From Talinum fruticosum (lineage: Eukaryota; Streptophyta; Magnoliopsida; Caryophyllales; Talinaceae): a stretch of DNA of 64,000 bases. The stretch covers positions 4,617,001 through 4,681,000 of the forward strand of contig JAITYX010000021.1 of assembly GCA_021018815.1 (NCBI GenBank), written 5' to 3'. The notes under the pieces were generated by a model, which was not told where the DNA came from, made no database searches, and was given only the letters and a program-made list of their open reading frames with translations. The stretch's first letter is position 1, and the number at the start of each line of letters is the position of its first letter. Both the position numbers and the translations under genes were made by a program. Below are positions 12,821-24,848 of the stretch, in pieces.

Positions 12821-13567
12821 TAGGGGTGGCAATGGAGCGGGTACGAGGCGGGTTTCCCTATACCCACACTCATACCTATTTTCAAAATACGTACCCATAC
12901 CCATACTCATACCTATTGGGTGTTAAAAATTCATACCCATACCCATACCCATCGGGTTTTGCGGGTATGCGGGTTTTATTTGGGTATAAATAGACTAAAA
13001 ATAATAATACCCATATTAAACTCATATTTAATAGTTCTCATAATTCAACCAAAAAAAATCAACAATTCACAAACTTGCAGGTTGTAGTTGTGCAGACACT
13101 TTGCTAACATGACATAAACATTTCACAATCACAAATAATCCATATTTAGTACATTATAGTATCCATTTGCTTGAAAGTTTCAAAGTTGTCAAAGTACTTG
13201 AAAAATTAAAAATAGTATCTAACCAAACAACTAGGGTTTCTTTTTTTTTTTTTTTTGCCTAAAATTTGGGCACTGCCCAAAATTTGGTCCTATGTCTCTC
13301 ATAAACAACTTTTCTCAACTTTTTTTAACCATTTAACAAAACGGTTTATGAGTATTTAAGTGGAGCGGGTACGGGCGGGTATTGCGGGTATGGATTATGG
13401 GTGTTATATGGGGCGGGTGAAGCCTAAACCCATACCCATACCCGCTCCATACCCATTTTAATCATACCCGCCCCATGCCCATTTTTAAAAATTTTTAACA
13501 CCCATTCGATTTTAAATGGAGCGGGTTTTGCGGGTTTTAAACGGGTTTGAATTTTTCTGCCACCCTA
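12821..13567. mobile_element. Non-autonomous hAT element (747 bp) with 8-bp TSD
   Basis: The element starts TAGGGGTGGCA and ends TGCCACCCTA, an imperfect terminal inverted repeat of the hAT (Tip100-like) type. It is flanked by ACTCGATG (12813-12820) and ACTCGGTG (13568-13575), an 8-bp target duplication with one mismatch. Both subterminal regions are packed with short G-rich words (GCGGGTA, GAGCGGG) and their complements (ACCCATACCC), as expected for transposase-binding repeats. The interior is AT-rich and I saw no transposase coding. It sits 28 bases after the LINE poly(A) tail. Confidence 0.82.
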
Positions 13568-13575
13568 ACTCGGTG

Positions 13576-14290
13576 TAACTTTTATTAGTGTACTTAGAGC
13601 AATTGTATTAGGTGTTACCCCTGGTCTTCCTCCTCTCATGTAACAAATTTTTAAATTGATATTGACTCTTATAAAGCTACTTCCACTTAAACTTAATTGT
13701 TGTGTTATTTGATCTTGCTATTTCAAACAAATTGGACATCGATATCTGTAACTCTTTATTTTTAAACAACCCCATCATTTTTTATATTAATGTAGGATGA
13801 TTAGGACTAACCTGGTGTGGAAGCGATTATTAGATTATATGAAACCTTTAGCCCACTAATTCAAATATGTGTGTGTATCGCGCCTAAGTTATGATCGAGT
13901 CACTGTATCCAAGTGCAAAAATTCAAGGTCTACTAGAATCCCGATTCTATTTATATCTCAAACTCAATACCCTAAGATGACTCAACTCTTTCATATTATA
14001 TTTAGTAAGGCCATAAGTCTAATAGAATCGACCTTTTTACCAATTCGATATATTTTGGAGTTGTGATGCATGAAAGAGTTGGTCCTGCCCTTCTTTGTCC
14101 TAGTAATTCACCACCTACCCAAATATTAGAGGACTAAAAACACATTCAACTACCCCAAAAAAATTTCTACAAATACAGTTTAAATAAAAAGTTAAATCAA
14201 AATTGAAGTGCAAATGGGTTATGGAATAAAATAAGAGAAGAAAGGGGTAGGGGAAAAAAATCTACAAGCTTGTGTGGCTACATGATGTGT
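13576..14290. other. Spacer upstream of RBCS copy 2
   Basis: AT-rich flank with no gene or bounded repeat seen. The distal promoter of the second small-subunit gene probably begins somewhere in this stretch. Confidence 0.4.
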
Positions 14291-14300
14291 AAGGTCTCAC

Positions 14301-14404
14301 CCACTTGAATTTCAAATGGCCAAGAATTTTCCAAAACCATATCTCTTCATTAAGCTATTGTCCATCCATCTCAAGCCGTTGGGTGCTCTTTTCCAACTAT
14401 AAAT
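14301..14404 (+). promoter_or_regulatory. Core promoter of RBCS copy 2
   Basis: A block at 14301-14346 (CCACTTGAATTTCAAATGGC, then CCAAAACCATATCTC) closely resembles a block at 17344-17390 in copy 3. A TATA box (TATAAAT) is at 14398-14404, 76 bases before the ATG. Conservation between copies whose flanks otherwise differ suggests a light-responsive module; that function is inferred from the gene's biology, not shown here. Confidence 0.6.
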
Positions 14405-14479
14405 TCTACTCAACTACTAGCACAACCCTCAACCCCCCAAAAAGAGGAAAAAGAAAAGGGCTGAGAGAGGAGAGAGAAA

Positions 14480-15380
14480 ATGGCCTCCAGCTTGATGTCC
14501 AATGCCGCCGCGGTCGCCTCCGCCGGGGCCTCTGCTCAGGCTAACATGGTTGCTCCCTTCAATGGGTTGAAGTCTGTTTCTTCTTTCCCTGTTACCAAGA
14601 AGAACAACGACATCACCTCCCTTGCTAGCAATGGCGGCAGAGTCCAATGCATGCAGGTCACATACTATATCTGTATTTATATCTACAAAAATGTGACAAG
14701 CAAATTGTACTATAAAACTCCTATCTACTACCTTTTTAAAAGAATAGTATCTATATCTTTCAAAAATTTGTATATTAGTTAAGTTCGGGTTGCTATATCT
14801 AACTCGTGATACTCTATAGGCAAATCTTGAGATTTGAATTTGAATGTGTGAAATTGTAACATTGGGAAGAACTATATATGTATATAGACAGCTGTTTCTG
14901 AAACAAAGTTAGTTTTGTACACACAGGTGTGGCCACCAGTAGGCAAGAAGTTCTTCGAGACCCTGTCTTACCTTCCCGATCTCAACCCAGAGCAATTGTT
15001 GGCCGAGGTCCAGTACCTTCTCAACAAGGGATGGATTCCCTGCTTGGAATTCGAGCCCGTCGTAAGTTCAACTCTTATCTCGAGTGACACTGTCTCATAA
15101 AAGATTTTTGCGGGGCATATCAGTACTAATTGTTCATTTTCCCCTGCAGCACGGATTTGTGTACCGTGAGCACCACAGGTCACCAGGGTACTACGACGGG
15201 CGCTACTGGACCATGTGGAAGCTGCCCATGTTCGGGTGCACTGACGCTACCCAGGTGGTGGCCGAGCTGGAGGAGGCCAAGAAGGCTTACCCCAACGCCT
15301 TCATCCGGATCATCGGGTTCGACAACGTCCGTCAAGTCCAGTGCATCAGTTTCATTGCCTACAAGCCCCCAGGCTACTAA
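14480..15380 (+). CDS. RBCS: Rubisco small subunit precursor, copy 2
   Basis: Second nuclear gene for the Rubisco small subunit, imported into the chloroplast stroma for carbon fixation. Exons are 14480-14656, 14927-15061 and 15150-15380, giving 180 residues. The transit peptide (residues 1-57) ends GGRVQC before mature [15 protein letters not shown]. All the family motifs seen in copy 1 are present. Intron 1 is long (270 bp) and unlike those of copies 1 and 3. From the start of exon 2 to the stop codon, only one base differs from copy 3 (a synonymous C/T in exon 3), and intron 2 is identical. The encoded mature protein is therefore the same as that of copy 3. Confidence 0.98.
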
Positions 15381-17335
15381 GTTGATTAAGAAGCCAACTG
15401 ATCTGATGCCATTACATACATATATTTACATCAGTTGATTTGGGGTTGTGTTGTGATATATGTTTGGTTTTCTGATGTGTACTTAAGTTTGTGTGTTTTT
15501 GCTTTGAGTTCTTTCCCTGTTTCATTGCTTATCATCTATGTCACTCCGGATCTTCAATGGAATTTTAACCTTATAGAGTGGAAGTGAATTTTATGTTAGT
15601 AATTGACTCATGTCATGTTCCAATCTTATCTGTTACTTTCTCTTTCTCTCTCTCATTCCCTATTATTTTATAATCATGGCATCAGTGACTTGCCCAGAAT
15701 TTCAAGGCAGCGGGTCAAAATTAACTGTTAAGTACACATAATATAAATTTAACCAGAGTCACAGAACTTAAATTACAGAACCTCGTGTCTCTTAAAAGTG
15801 AAGAATAAACGAAGTCTTAGGGTCGGACTCGATAGGTAGCGGAAGCGAAAAAAAAAAATTGATTTGAGACGTAGAAAAATTGATAAATTAACAAATAATA
15901 AATTACGTGATAGATATGTAAATTTTACATGGGAGAAAAACTCTTAAAGATTCTCTCAATTTAAGTATGTGGAATAGAGGTGGTACCAAGATACATATAT
16001 TGGCTACGCCATGTGTCACATCTAAATAGGTAAAACAACATAATATATATAGAAACCTCAACGGTGTGTGAAAGAATATTTTCTATAATGGAATTGGGAC
16101 AAAACTCAATAGAGTGTTATAGGAAATAACAGTAAATCAAACTCTTTAGATTATAGTATTAAAGGAAAGTACATTAGCACACTTTGTGTTTTGTCACCAG
16201 CTATTCTCTCCATCTAGGTTCGATATTTGGGAGAGCTTTCATTTCGTATTTATTAAAAGCGGAGGTGAGGCTCGATTTTGGACTCTTGGGTGCAGAAAGA
16301 TTATCCCCCTCTAGACTAGTTAGCCTACTAAAATTTCCCTAAAATACGGATCCAATAAATATCTGCTCGAAAGATATAATCCTATAACATCTAATCTTGG
16401 TATGATTTCATTTGAACTTTTCTTAAAAAAGAATCTGTTGTTATTCCAAACTCTGAAAATAAAGGTTATGGTTTATAATTAGATCACTTGATCAGATTAT
16501 TTGTGGTGGCTAATTTTTAATTTCATATAACTTATCAATAAACAACCAACGGGAGCTCATTTTGATGCCCTACAATTTCTATTGGATAGATGAAACTACA
16601 GAGGTCACCCAGCTATAATTTCAACTTCAAAAAGGACATATTAGAAGGCATATCCATTCAATAGAATTCACAATGAATGAATGAGATAGCTAACCAATTG
16701 TTATAAATGGTACAACTTTGTTGCTTCTGATATTTTTAATAAAGATTCTTACAAAAAGTAACCTTCTTGAGACATTCATTTTATCTATGTTTCTGTTTGT
16801 GTATCGAGTCGTAGTCATGTGACTATGACTTTAAGTTATTTCGAATCAGTAATTTCGTCGATTACAAGTTGAATGATACACCATTTCATTATTTCAATAT
16901 CTTTTTAGTGTCAGTTTGTATTTTAAATTACAAGACCTAAAAATGTTTTGCACTCAAAGGAAACATTCTCTATTTACTTTCAAAAATTTTAGTAAATTCG
17001 ACCTTTTTATCCTTCGCACTAGAATATCCCCAACCAAAAGGAGGGGGATGTTGATAGTATGATATGATAATTATACTTACCTCATAAAATAATTTATACA
17101 GATATATTAAATTTTTTCATTTAAATTAACTAAAATGTTGATTATTAAAGCCTGTCGTCACGCAAGCGAAGTAGATTATTGAAATATCACAAATGGCATA
17201 ACGATCTTATTGAAATATCAAAGGAATGAAGTAGATTGCATACCCAAAAATTTGCCACAACAAAATGTGACATGTGATGATGAAATGAATACCATGTGAT
17301 GTGAAGTGGGCAAGAAGGTACAAAACATTATACAA
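15381..17335. other. Spacer between RBCS copies 2 and 3
   Basis: The 3' UTR of copy 2 is followed by AT-rich DNA. Between about 15830 and 16420 the sequence has words reminiscent of retrotransposon LTR or leader DNA (for example TAGCGGAAGCG), but I found no matching ends or coding pieces. A run of A occurs at 15850-15858. Confidence 0.4.
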
Positions 17336-17340
17336 TGCCT

Positions 17341-17488
17341 TAGCCACTTGACAATTCAATGGCCAAAAGTTTACCAAAAAAACCCTATCTTGATAGCAAA
17401 TACCACTCTAATGAGTAATGGCCATTGAACCAACAGATTGGAAACAAAGGCCTTATCTTTTCCTCCCCTTCCAAACTTCATTATATAG
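17341..17488 (+). promoter_or_regulatory. Core promoter of RBCS copy 3
   Basis: GCCACTTGACAATTCAATGG at 17343-17362, then CCAAAAGTTTACCAAAAA and CCTATCTTGATAG, parallel the block upstream of copy 2. A TATA-like TATATAG is at 17482-17488, 87 bases before the ATG. The leader ends GGAGAGAGAGAAA before ATG, like the other two copies. Confidence 0.6.
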
Positions 17489-17574
17489 TGAGGTTTTTGC
17501 AACCCAAAACCTCGCTGGAAGAGGCGTTGTTAACCCATCATCAGAGAGGAAGAAGGTAGCAGGAGAGAGAGAAA

Positions 17575-18333
17575 ATGGCTTCAAGCATGATGTCCAACGC
17601 AGCCGTCGTTAGCCGGGCCACCCCAGCCCAAGCTAGCATGGTGGCTCCTTTCACCGGTTTGAAGTCCGTGTCCGCCTTCCCTGTCACTAAGAAGAACAAC
17701 GACATCACCTCTCTTGCTAGCAACGGTGGCAAAGTTCAATGCATGCAGGTATATTTTTGTAGCAATGGTAAAGGAGTCTACCCAATGAGCATCAAATTTT
17801 ATGGATAGGGCTAATCCGATTAGGATACGTATTCACATGCCGGGGTTTGTAATATTAATGTTATTGGGAAATGTTGCAGGTGTGGCCACCAGTAGGCAAG
17901 AAGTTCTTCGAGACCCTGTCTTACCTTCCCGATCTCAACCCAGAGCAATTGTTGGCCGAGGTCCAGTACCTTCTCAACAAGGGATGGATTCCCTGCTTGG
18001 AATTCGAGCCCGTCGTAAGTTCAACTCTTATCTCGAGTGACACTGTCTCATAAAAGATTTTTGCGGGGCATATCAGTACTAATTGTTCATTTTCCCCTGC
18101 AGCACGGATTTGTGTACCGTGAGCACCACAGGTCACCAGGGTACTACGACGGGCGCTACTGGACCATGTGGAAGCTGCCCATGTTCGGGTGCACTGACGC
18201 TACCCAGGTGGTGGCCGAGCTGGAGGAGGCCAAGAAGGCTTACCCCAACGCCTTCATCCGGATCATCGGGTTCGACAACGTCCGCCAAGTCCAGTGCATC
18301 AGTTTCATTGCCTACAAGCCCCCAGGCTACTAA
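17575..18333 (+). CDS. RBCS: Rubisco small subunit precursor, copy 3
   Basis: Third nuclear Rubisco small-subunit gene, same orientation as the others. Exons are 17575-17748, 17880-18014 and 18103-18333, giving 179 residues. The transit peptide (residues 1-56) ends GGKVQC. The mature part starts [15 protein letters not shown] and is identical in protein sequence to copy 2. Intron 1 is 131 bp; intron 2 is 88 bp and matches copy 2 exactly. All splice sites are GT-AG and phase 0. The 3' UTRs of the three genes diverge a few bases after the stop (shared TAAGTT), so the high identity is confined to exon 2 through exon 3. Confidence 0.98.
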
Positions 18334-18727
18334 GTTCTTAATCTCTTCTTGAATTTGTAATTTCCATTTTTTGGGCTTGATCTGTTTGAAGTGATTTTAC
18401 ATTTTGTTTTTTTTGGGGGTTGATCTTGTGTATCTCCAACTTCAATTGCCTAAAGAAATGTTTAATAATTACTTTTAAATCAAAGGCAGTTTTAATTTTG
18501 TTTATTCAATCTAATAGTTATGTTATTGCAGATCCGTACACAATATAATAAAAGAGTACAAGCATTAGATGCCAAACAGTACTAATTAGTTCTAAATCAA
18601 CGCGTGAAAAAATCTTAAATGAAACAGTCTCGAAGCCTATATAAAGATCGTCTCAGTCAAGATAAGCTTACGAGAATACTATAATCCCGTAGTTAAATAA
18701 AGAAAAAGGGAATGCAACGATTAGAAC

Positions 18728-18967
18728 TTAATCTCGAGGTCGAGGGTTAGGAGGTTGATGAATGTCCATCAAATTCCAAACATCAAGTTCCCAAACAATC
18801 TCTTCATTATCATCATCTGCAACAATGTGATGACCATTGTTAAGCCAACTATAATATGGATACCAGCAAGCCTTGGCTTCATCATAACACCAGATATTCA
18901 ACGTTCTCATGTCTTCCAAACTCAGAAAACTGGTACTTAGATTTCCTCCTTCGTTTGAGCAACTCAT
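18728..18967 (-). CDS. Possible small protein of 79 residues
   Basis: An open frame begins MSCSNEGGNLSTSF and ends HQPPNPRPRD. It is acidic and rich in Trp and Tyr (CYDEAKACWYPYYSWLNNG, then DDDNEEIVWELDVWNLMD), which is unusual for chance AT-rich ORFs and suggests a real coding fragment. I do not recognise the family. It could be a complete small gene, one exon of a degraded gene, or a captured fragment. It lies about 0.4 kb downstream of RBCS copy 3 on the opposite strand. Confidence 0.35.
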   Translation of the reverse strand: MSCSNEGGNLSTSFLSLEDMRTLNIWCYDEAKACWYPYYSWLNNGHHIVADDDNEEIVWELDVWNLMDIHQPPNPRPRD

Positions 18968-18975
18968 TTTTTTCT

Positions 18976-20213
18976 TCCACTTTAATTTATTGACACAAAT
19001 TAGGAGAGGTGAGATAAATAATTGATTTTCATGTATAGTTATAGTGATATTATTAAAAAGAGATTACTTCTTAAAAATCAGTTTTGGTGACTGGTTTTTA
19101 GGGTATAGATGAATGTTTGTTGTGGGTTTCTAATTTTGATGTTATTTCTATGAAAATCGATATTTGGTCTTGCAAGATCTCGTTTTAGTGTTGATTTGTA
19201 CCAAGTCAAACTTTTGAATTGATCTTACTATCCGAGAAAAATGATGCTAAGAGAAAAATATTCTTTTTTCTAATATGTTTTAATAAAGCTAAAAGATTAA
19301 TACTTAAATAGTAACTCTATTTTAGAGGCTTCATCGATTAAAGTAATTGATGCTCGCATATATCTTACTTAGATTTACATTACTGAAATTTGTTATGAAT
19401 AAAAAATGACAAATGAAAAGTTATTATAGTTTTGATTATTTGGTTGATTGGCAATGGGAAAAATATTACGACTCTCCTTGTTGAACATGTTTGTCATTTT
19501 TTTCCTATCTGTTTTGACGTGTTCCTTTTTAACGGTTAAAAGTAATAATACGTGATTAAAAAAATTATAAGATTTAATAATAAGGAATACTTAAAAGCAG
19601 CATAAAAGAGCGGTTAAAAATGAATTCGATGTGTTCATATTTTTAAATATTGACACGAACATGTCCTAAGTAATATCATTTTTTAAATATTGACACGAAC
19701 ATGTCCCAAGTAATATCATTTACCACTTGACATGACGCTTGCATGAATTTCTTAAGTTTAAACATATGAAACAAACCATTTAAGAATAAAGTTATTATGA
19801 CGTAGGAGATAAGTAATTTGGAACAGACATAGATGCAGTAAAATCAGTAATCAAATTTTTTTAAAAAGACCTTGCAATATTTGAGTTGAGTCATATTCAA
19901 GGCAAGGAAAGTCTGAGTTCATTCCTCGCAAATCAGGAACAAAAAATCGAGATTTATGTAAACGTCTGATCTCGGATCATACATAACTAGTCTCAAGAAT
20001 TTGGATCCTACATTATCATTAGAAATTTGTGTTCTCTGGCGAGGAAAGACTGGATAGCAGATGGTCCCAAACCCTGGTCTTTTCTGGGCAGAGTCTGGTG
20101 AGCAATGCCCTCAGATCACTAGCCCCCTGCAGCTGCTTCTGATTGAGATTGGTACACAAGGACGAGCAAATTTCCTGAGACAATACACCAAGGAGTTTCA
20201 CAGAGAAAGATGG
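18976..20213. other. AT-rich spacer, no gene seen
   Basis: No gene seen. It holds a 40-bp tandem duplication (listed separately). The last 200 bases are probably the 3' UTR of the minus-strand gene that ends at 20214. Confidence 0.45.
19641..19720. repeat. 40-bp tandem duplication
   Basis: Two head-to-tail copies (19641-19680 and 19681-19720) containing TTGACACGAACATGTCC differ at one base (CCTAAG versus CCCAAG), so the duplication is young. Confidence 0.9.
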
Positions 20214-23200
20214 TTAGTAGACAAGCTTATTTTCCTTGTTTTGATGCAGAGAAGTGGCGGGGAATTGCGTGTTTACCCAATTGAGCCACAGCATGTAGGA
20301 AGCAGCATGGATAGCTTGGGATTGGACATCCTCAAACTCGCTCTCTGGAATATTCAGGCAATCTTGAAGAAGCTTTAGTTCATAGTCCATGAAGACTTCC
20401 ACATTATCATTCACCTCACCCCCTTCTTTAGGATTCCGTTGAGTGGCTCCAAAATGTCTCACCCAACCCACAGACAAAAACCGGCGATGAAGCCATAAAG
20501 CCTGACAAATGTCAAACCATATCAGTGAATTTACCGGCAGATGAAATGACAGAACAATACAATTACAGAGCAAAGTTTCACCTGCTAAACACACATAAGT
20601 AAGCAAACTAAAGAAAAGAAAAAGAAAAACCAAGTCCCGGACCCAAGTGGGATACACTCATTGGATGCATTCTATCAGCTGCAATGTAATGACTTTCTAG
20701 GTAAAAGAACCGACCAAGAGTCCAATAACAAGAAAGTATCATGTATGAGTACCAAGTAAAATTCCTAATGCAGACAACGTAAATCTCCATACCTCTCGAC
20801 CAATATAGCGTCTTATCAGCATCTCATTCCAGTCCAGTTCATCCTGCCACCAAAATTATAAAAAGAACTTGGTAAAATCAGGGAAAGAGATAGGCTCCAG
20901 TTTTATTTGCTAACAGCTAGTCAACAATTACTAAGTTCACTAAAATCCAAGGCATTACCTTCCACAATTTCCGAAGTGATCCGAACGAACTAGAGCATGT
21001 TGCCACATCCTTTTGTTGACTCATATTCCCCAATATTCGCAGCATTAGTTTCTGTCAACAGGCAGAAGCATAAAAATATATGAGATAAATGCCAACCAAA
21101 CACTAGTTCAGAATCAACGAGAATACCAAAGCCTCAAACCATCATAACTCAACAGAATAAAGCATGAGAGGACACATCCATAATCGACCCAGATAATGAA
21201 TGCTAGGAACAGAAATGCTTCATGAAGACAAGTGCCCTTGAAGAACCATGTGCACAAAAGGAGAACAATTCAAGCATAGCATATTATATGCAGATGTGAT
21301 TCTAGTGAATAATATATAAGGATGTTGATACATAGTCAGGAACTAGATGTATCAGAATCTTGCTTTTGTGCTTTCTGGAACAGTGGCTGGCATAGAATCT
21401 AAGATCATGTTTGGTAGGTGCATGCTATGAATGAAATACAATCGATCACAGTTTTAGTAAATTTTCATCTATTGAATGCCACTGCATTCCATTTTGCTCT
21501 GCTAAAATAACAATGGATTTGTTCCTAATCAACATTAGATGCTCTACCAGTGGGCGGCACAGGGAATACAAACCAGTAAAAGATCCATTTTAAAATGTAA
21601 GAGTAAATAGGGAACAATTACCCTACGATAATGAAAGCAGCTACTATCAGCAACGTGCAATGCAGCCCAGTTTCTATTGGTGTTCAATTCATGTAGCACC
21701 TGTATTTCAAAAGATCATATGGCATTTCAGGAACAAACATGAGGAAAACCAAAAGGAAGCAATTGGACCACTTTCTTTCTCCATTTTTGGGGGTTTACAT
21801 CAGCCCAAAAATGGAGTCAAAAGTTTAAATGAAAGGTTCGGGTCAAACAGTTTTGTTTTGGACTTGTTACCCAGAAAGACTGGAGTCAAAAGTTTAAATG
21901 AAAGTTTTGGGTCGAACATTTTTGTTTGGACTTGTTACCCAGAAAGACTGCCACTTCAAGCAATATCTTTCTGAAACATGACTTCTTCAAGAGCAGACTT
22001 CAGAAAATATCATAGTGAAGGCCCCCATATTGCCTAGGACAGACAGCACTCAATTCATATTAATATTACATGATACACAAGAAGGGATTTTCAGGCCTGG
22101 TCAATATTTTGCTATAGCCAATTCTTAGTTGAAGCCTTTGTTATCTAGCACTTTAACGCTTGTTATATTAACCCCCCAACCCCAACCCCGAAAAAGGGTA
22201 AAGTTATCCTAGTAAGAAGCCCATTAAAAAATCTATTCCAGTCCAATTTCACAAGAATCTTGCAGTTCAATATATAATTTCAAACTAATCCCAGTTGAAG
22301 AGCATAACATCCACTAATAAATAATAGGGAAGGCCGACAAGCAAAGAATTGAACAGTTCAGAGTCTCACCTGCTCACTATTCATATATGAAATCAACCAA
22401 CATCGGTGATTCCAAGCACGGTAGTTCATTTTAGATTTCTGCAAAGGAGGATACATATTTAGTCAGGATTATTTTTGGGCCACAAAAACTACTACCTCAT
22501 TCAATAATACCCCATAATTAAGAGTTCCAAGCCACACACGGACAAACACCAATCTTCTGGATAGAATGAGTGCATGTCTGTCAGCAAACAATTTAGTTAC
22601 CAATGAAAAAGGAAATGTGGCCATATATCTCTTTCACAAGCCAAACAAATACAGCAGAAGCACATGGACAAAATGAAACCATTACTCACTATCAAGACAC
22701 TCAAAATGAAGAGCAAATAAACCTTAACAACATCCAGTTCCGCAACTGAGACTAAACCTCTACTATTTTTTCCACAAGCTTAGACTCTTTGTCCAGAATC
22801 TCTTCCAGAATTTCACATCTACCAGCAATTCTCTTGATCACCCACCTCCTATCAAAAATAACAGTTAAGCTAGTCAATTAAACAAAGCCACAACATTAAA
22901 ATGAAAATAAAGCTTCAAGTATTACAAGAATATATGATGGGAAAAGAGAAATGGAAAAAAAAACATATCATTACTAGCAGTAATATGGTGCATCAGCCAA
23001 AAATGGATTGTTTTTTGTCTCGATTTAGCAAACTATAAAACGAAGTTTTGTTCACATGATACTGGGAGAGAAATAAATATGTCAATGTAAAGCATGCTAC
23101 CTGTGACTCCAGGCATTCTCAGATTTTGGTGCAAGTGAAAGAACCAAAGAAGACTCAAGGAGTTCATCTGAACTCGAAAAGTCTTCTCTATTCGATACAA

Positions 23201-24354
23201 TAAGCTTTCTGCATTGAGGAGACAACAGAATATCTCAGTTGCATAGACAAAAGAACCACTCAACTGTATTGCAACTCCATACCCAGAATATATGCTACTA
23301 CTGGCATACCTCGCAAAAAAGGGGGGTGAACAAACCTTGCATTCCATGCAGTGCCAAAGTCACTGCTCAGCAACAAAAGAGCCCTGCTATGTTTCATTAC
23401 TTCATTCTCAACCTTGGAGAAGGCAACGTTTCCAGGCAAAGTTTCATTCTTAAAGGAGGATCCAGAATGCATTCTGTAGATTGCAAATGCTTCCATGAAT
23501 TTATGTTTTGCTGCTTTATACAGTGGAAGAAGATACGCAGTCGAAACTCCCAATTTGTGATATCTATTCCAGAAAAAGGCATTTTTTCCTTTGGATACAT
23601 CACACCCAGATGTTTCAGAGCTCATTCTTGCATCCACTTCTTGGCTATCAGAAAAGGACGAGGTAGCATCTGCTTCTTTGTTGAGGACCAATAGCTGTGA
23701 AGGATGGATAAATCCCACCTCATCACTAAAAACAAATCAAGCCTGTTAGAGATGAATTTCACAAAGATCAAGCTTTGGCATAATGCTTAAAATATACTAG
23801 ACAGTTTTGGATAATCGCACTGTGAGGGATAATGTTTCCCACCCAAATGTGACATTCTTATACATAACATCATTGCTGAAAAACATTGCATAACTGCAAC
23901 AACATAACTCCCAGCTATACAAAAACCAGAGATCCATTCTAAACTGCTAATGAGAGAATAACTGAACTTAACTGGACATCAGCAATTTAATTGGTTAGGC
24001 AAAGATCAAACAACATCATAGGATTCTCTTTTTAGGATAATGATTCGTTTCCTGCCTATAGACATATCTTAAGCAGGATTGTTGATGATGAGTTGATGAC
24101 AGTTATTTGGGCCACTAGAATAATGAGCTTACATAAAAGAATTCTCACTGATATAATATGCAAAATAGTCCTATTTTGTGGCAAACCAAAATATCTACAT
24201 AAAAGGAAGTAACCAAATTACCGCATTTCTTATAATTTGACAAGTATCAGATTACAATGACTTACATAAGAGGGTCATGATCTAAAATATGCTCCAATTG
24301 ATCCAAAAGTTCAAAAGCCTCTTCTTCAGAACACAGTGACACCTCCTTTTCCAT
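20214..24354 (-). CDS. Protein prenyltransferase alpha-subunit repeat-containing protein (PTAR1-like)
   Basis: Nine exons on the minus strand keep one frame of 418 residues: 24354-24266, 23725-23336, 23208-23101, 22848-22758, 22438-22370, 21699-21622, 21051-20959, 20843-20793 and 20501-20214. All junctions are GT-AG. Tandem PPTA-type helical-hairpin motifs are visible: HRRWVIKRI, NYRAWNHRCWLISYM, NRNWAALHVADSSCFHYRR and ALWLHRRFLSVGWVRH. This places it with PTAR1-like proteins, related to the alpha subunit of protein farnesyl/geranylgeranyl transferases. The animal homologue acts in Rab/SNARE prenylation; the plant role is less known, so enzymatic function is inferred. The ATG at 24354 begins MEKEVSLCSEEEAFELLDQL, a plausible N-terminus. 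The last exon has an acidic stretch before the C-terminal helices. Confidence 0.88.
21812..21950. repeat. 69-bp tandem duplication in a PTAR1-like intron
   Basis: Two adjacent copies begin at GGAGTCAAAAGTTTAAATGA (21813 and 21882) and end at TTACCCAGAAAGACT. They differ at a few positions. The repeat lies in the intron between the exons at 22438-22370 and 21699-21622, so it should not change the protein. Confidence 0.85.
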
Positions 24355-24848
24355 TCACCAACTGTGTCCAAAATTAAGCACCTTTAGAAATCATACCTAA
24401 GTTAATGGCAGAAAAATTCACTAATAACAGACACTGTTTCATTTGCAACAGGTTCAAAAACTGATACCATCATTCACAATTTAATAATAAACAACCAGAA
24501 GCAAAACTAGAAAACAAAGACAAAACATGCAGCAAGGTGTATACTGGCCAAAACCAAAGGAAAGCAAGGCAAAAATGCAGAAAAACAATTCACATGAAGA
24601 GGGACAGAGAGAAATAAAGATACCCTTATGGAGAAACTAATAATAAAGCTTAATTACAACAAGCATGAACTTGCATATATATTTACTTTTAGTAGAGGAA
24701 AATTAGATAAAGCATTCACATATTCTATTTCTGGGTTTCTAGTGGAATGACAACGATGAAAATTCCCTATGCCCCCACCTAAGCTTTCAAAATTTTCCTT
24801 TTTCCCTTCCTTTTTTACAATTTCATTTTTGTAATTGTCTTACGCCCT
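24355..24848 (-). promoter_or_regulatory. 5' flank of the PTAR1-like gene up to the LTR
   Basis: Only about 490 bases separate the ATG from the probable solo LTR. No TATA box was recognised. Either the promoter lies here, or a 5' UTR intron places it beyond the LTR; a CT-rich, leader-like stretch on the minus strand at 27550-27760 is a candidate distal start. Confidence 0.35.

Noticed and set aside
23239..23694. 151-codon plus-strand frame opposite PTAR1-like exon 2
   Set aside because: Shadow of the minus-strand coding exon at 23725-23336, which has splice-supported continuity.
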